From the NCBI RefSeq assembly GCF_009380135.2, contig NZ_WHUT02000012.1:1-64000 (forward strand): 64,000 nucleotides of DNA, read 5' to 3'. This DNA is from Fertoeibacter niger (GTDB lineage Bacteria; Pseudomonadota; Alphaproteobacteria; Rhodobacterales; Rhodobacteraceae). Every line of letters starts with the position of its first letter. The stretch's first letter is position 1. Below the pieces are notes generated by a model. It searched no databases. It had not been told where the DNA came from and saw only the letters and a program-made list of their open reading frames with translations. The position numbers were made by a program, and so were the translations under genes. Shown piece after piece: positions 63,008-64,000 of this stretch.

Positions 63008-63913
63008 ATGAACCCGCCCCCGCCCACCCGCACGTTGCAAGGCATTGGCTGGATGCTGGCCTCGGGCCTGTGTTTCGTGGCCGTGACCGGCATCGTGCGC
63101 TATCTGGGCACCGATCTGCCCACCGCGCAATCCGCCTTCATCCGCTTTGCCTTTGGCGGGGTGTTCCTGTTGCCCGCGCTGATCCCCATCCTGCGGGGTG
63201 GCTTTGCCCCCGGCGCGCTGCGGCTGTTCGGGCTGCGGGGCTTTGTGCATGCCTGCGCCGTGGTCTGCTGGTTTTACGCCATGGCGCGCATCCCGGTGGC
63301 CGAGGTGACGGCCATCGGCTATCTGAACCCGGTTCTGGTCACGCTGGGGGCGGCACTGTTCTTTGGCGAGGCGCTGGCCTTTCGCCGTCTGGCAGCCATC
63401 GGCGTGGCCGTGGCGGGCGCGCTGATTGTCCTGCGCCCGGGTGTGCGCGAGGTGACGGACGGCCATCTGGCGCAGATCGCAGCGGCGTTTTTCTTTGCCG
63501 GTTCCTACCTGATCGCCAAGCGGCTGAGCGAGCGTGCCGGGGCAGGGGCCGTGGTGGCGATGATGTCATTCGCCGTGACGCTGGTGCTGTTGCCCTTTGC
63601 GCTGTGGGTCTGGGTGCCGGTGACGCCGGTGCAACTGGGCTGGCTGGCGCTGGTGGCCGCCTTTGCCACGCTGGCGCATTACTGCATGACACGGGCGTTT
63701 CGTGCGGCACCGCTGACGGTAACGCAACCGGTGACATTTCTGCAACTGGTCTGGGCCACGGCGCTGGGCGCGCTGGTGTTTGGCGAGGGGGTGGACGGTT
63801 TCGTGCTGCTGGGTGGCGGGGTCATCATCGCGGCCATCAGCTATATCACCTGGCGCGAGGCACGGGTAAAGCGCCGCGCCGTGACACCGAACCCGGCGGA
63901 AACCAAGGGCTGA
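63008..63913 (+). CDS. DMT-superfamily (EamA) transporter
   Basis: A 301-residue inner-membrane protein with two EamA repeats and ten helices (IGWMLASGLCFVAVTGIVRYLG at the start, VAEVTAIGYLNPVLVTLGAALFFGE in the middle; both read in parts). The substrate is unknown. It follows lysE after 42 bases and may share its transcript. Confidence 0.82.
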   Translation: MNPPPPTRTLQGIGWMLASGLCFVAVTGIVRYLGTDLPTAQSAFIRFAFGGVFLLPALIPILRGGFAPGALRLFGLRGFVHACAVVCWFYAMARIPVAEVTAIGYLNPVLVTLGAALFFGEALAFRRLAAIGVAVAGALIVLRPGVREVTDGHLAQIAAAFFFAGSYLIAKRLSERAGAGAVVAMMSFAVTLVLLPFALWVWVPVTPVQLGWLALVAAFATLAHYCMTRAFRAAPLTVTQPVTFLQLVWATALGALVFGEGVDGFVLLGGGVIIAAISYITWREARVKRRAVTPNPAETKG

Positions 63914-64000
63914 GGCTGTGGCGCTGTGTCCGCAGCGCGTGGATTTCGCGTGGCGGACATTCGACAGGCACCGCTTTTCAGGCTAGGCGGAAGGCGGAAA

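Overview
The window is about 64 kb of GC-rich chromosome, most likely from a member of the Rhodobacteraceae/Paracoccaceae (Alphaproteobacteria). The signs are: a tolQRAB-pal-cpoB-tilS-ftsH block downstream of ruvC-ruvA-ruvB, a bacterial phosphatidylcholine synthase, a DUF484-xerC pair with overlapping stop and start codons, two DUF1127 mini-proteins, an Lhr-type helicase with PdeM, and strong G/C bias at third codon positions. I saw no rRNA, tRNA or CRISPR array.

Layout. (1) 1-6.7 kb: an accessory edge with the first codons of an IS1182-type transposase, an orphan PstB-like ATPase, an N-terminally truncated pyruvate-kinase-like gene, an alpha/beta hydrolase, a bactofilin-like membrane protein, a nitroreductase and a DUF6544 protein. 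(2) 6.9-14.2 kb: a decayed restriction-modification island. It holds an HsdR with its nuclease and motor core deleted, an HsdS whose N-terminus is replaced by a (His-Glu)12 hexanucleotide microsatellite, the C-terminal half of one MmeI-like enzyme fused to an integrase fragment, and a second MmeI-like enzyme cut off at its C-terminus against another integrase fragment. No hsdM is present. (3) 14.4-30 kb: housekeeping and metabolic genes, namely an mhqD/mhqO-like pair, ileS, DUF3253, DUF1127 divergent from a LysR regulator, ogt, pcs, xerC, DUF484, tal, priA, msrA, a geranylgeranyl-reductase-like flavoprotein and prmA. (4) 30-45 kb: DUF1127, ruvC-ruvA-htpX-ruvB, two unknown proteins, ybgC and the complete Tol-Pal envelope machine, then tilS and ftsH. 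(5) 45-57.7 kb: a methyltransferase, a MOSC protein, one-carbon genes (fhs, folD) with a chorismate mutase between them, pdeM-lhr, ymdB, a DMT transporter, an SLC13-type permease, a lipoprotein and yebC, closed by a strong terminator. (6) 57.7-64 kb: an apparently complete BglII/BstYI-like endonuclease plus MT-A70 adenine methylase pair, a HupE/UreJ-like membrane protein head-to-head with a DUF4198 protein, an argP/ACT/lysE cluster and a second DMT transporter.

The most notable observations are: the hexanucleotide repeat inside hsdS and the mosaic, mostly broken RM island around it; three copies of a two-palindrome AT-rich extragenic element (about 27.0, 34.3 and 52.7 kb) that stand out in this GC-rich sequence; a block of atypical codon usage inside the ileS editing domain; the compact BglII-like RM pair; divergent genes whose two start codons share one CATG; and an ACT-domain protein coupled to lysE beside argP.
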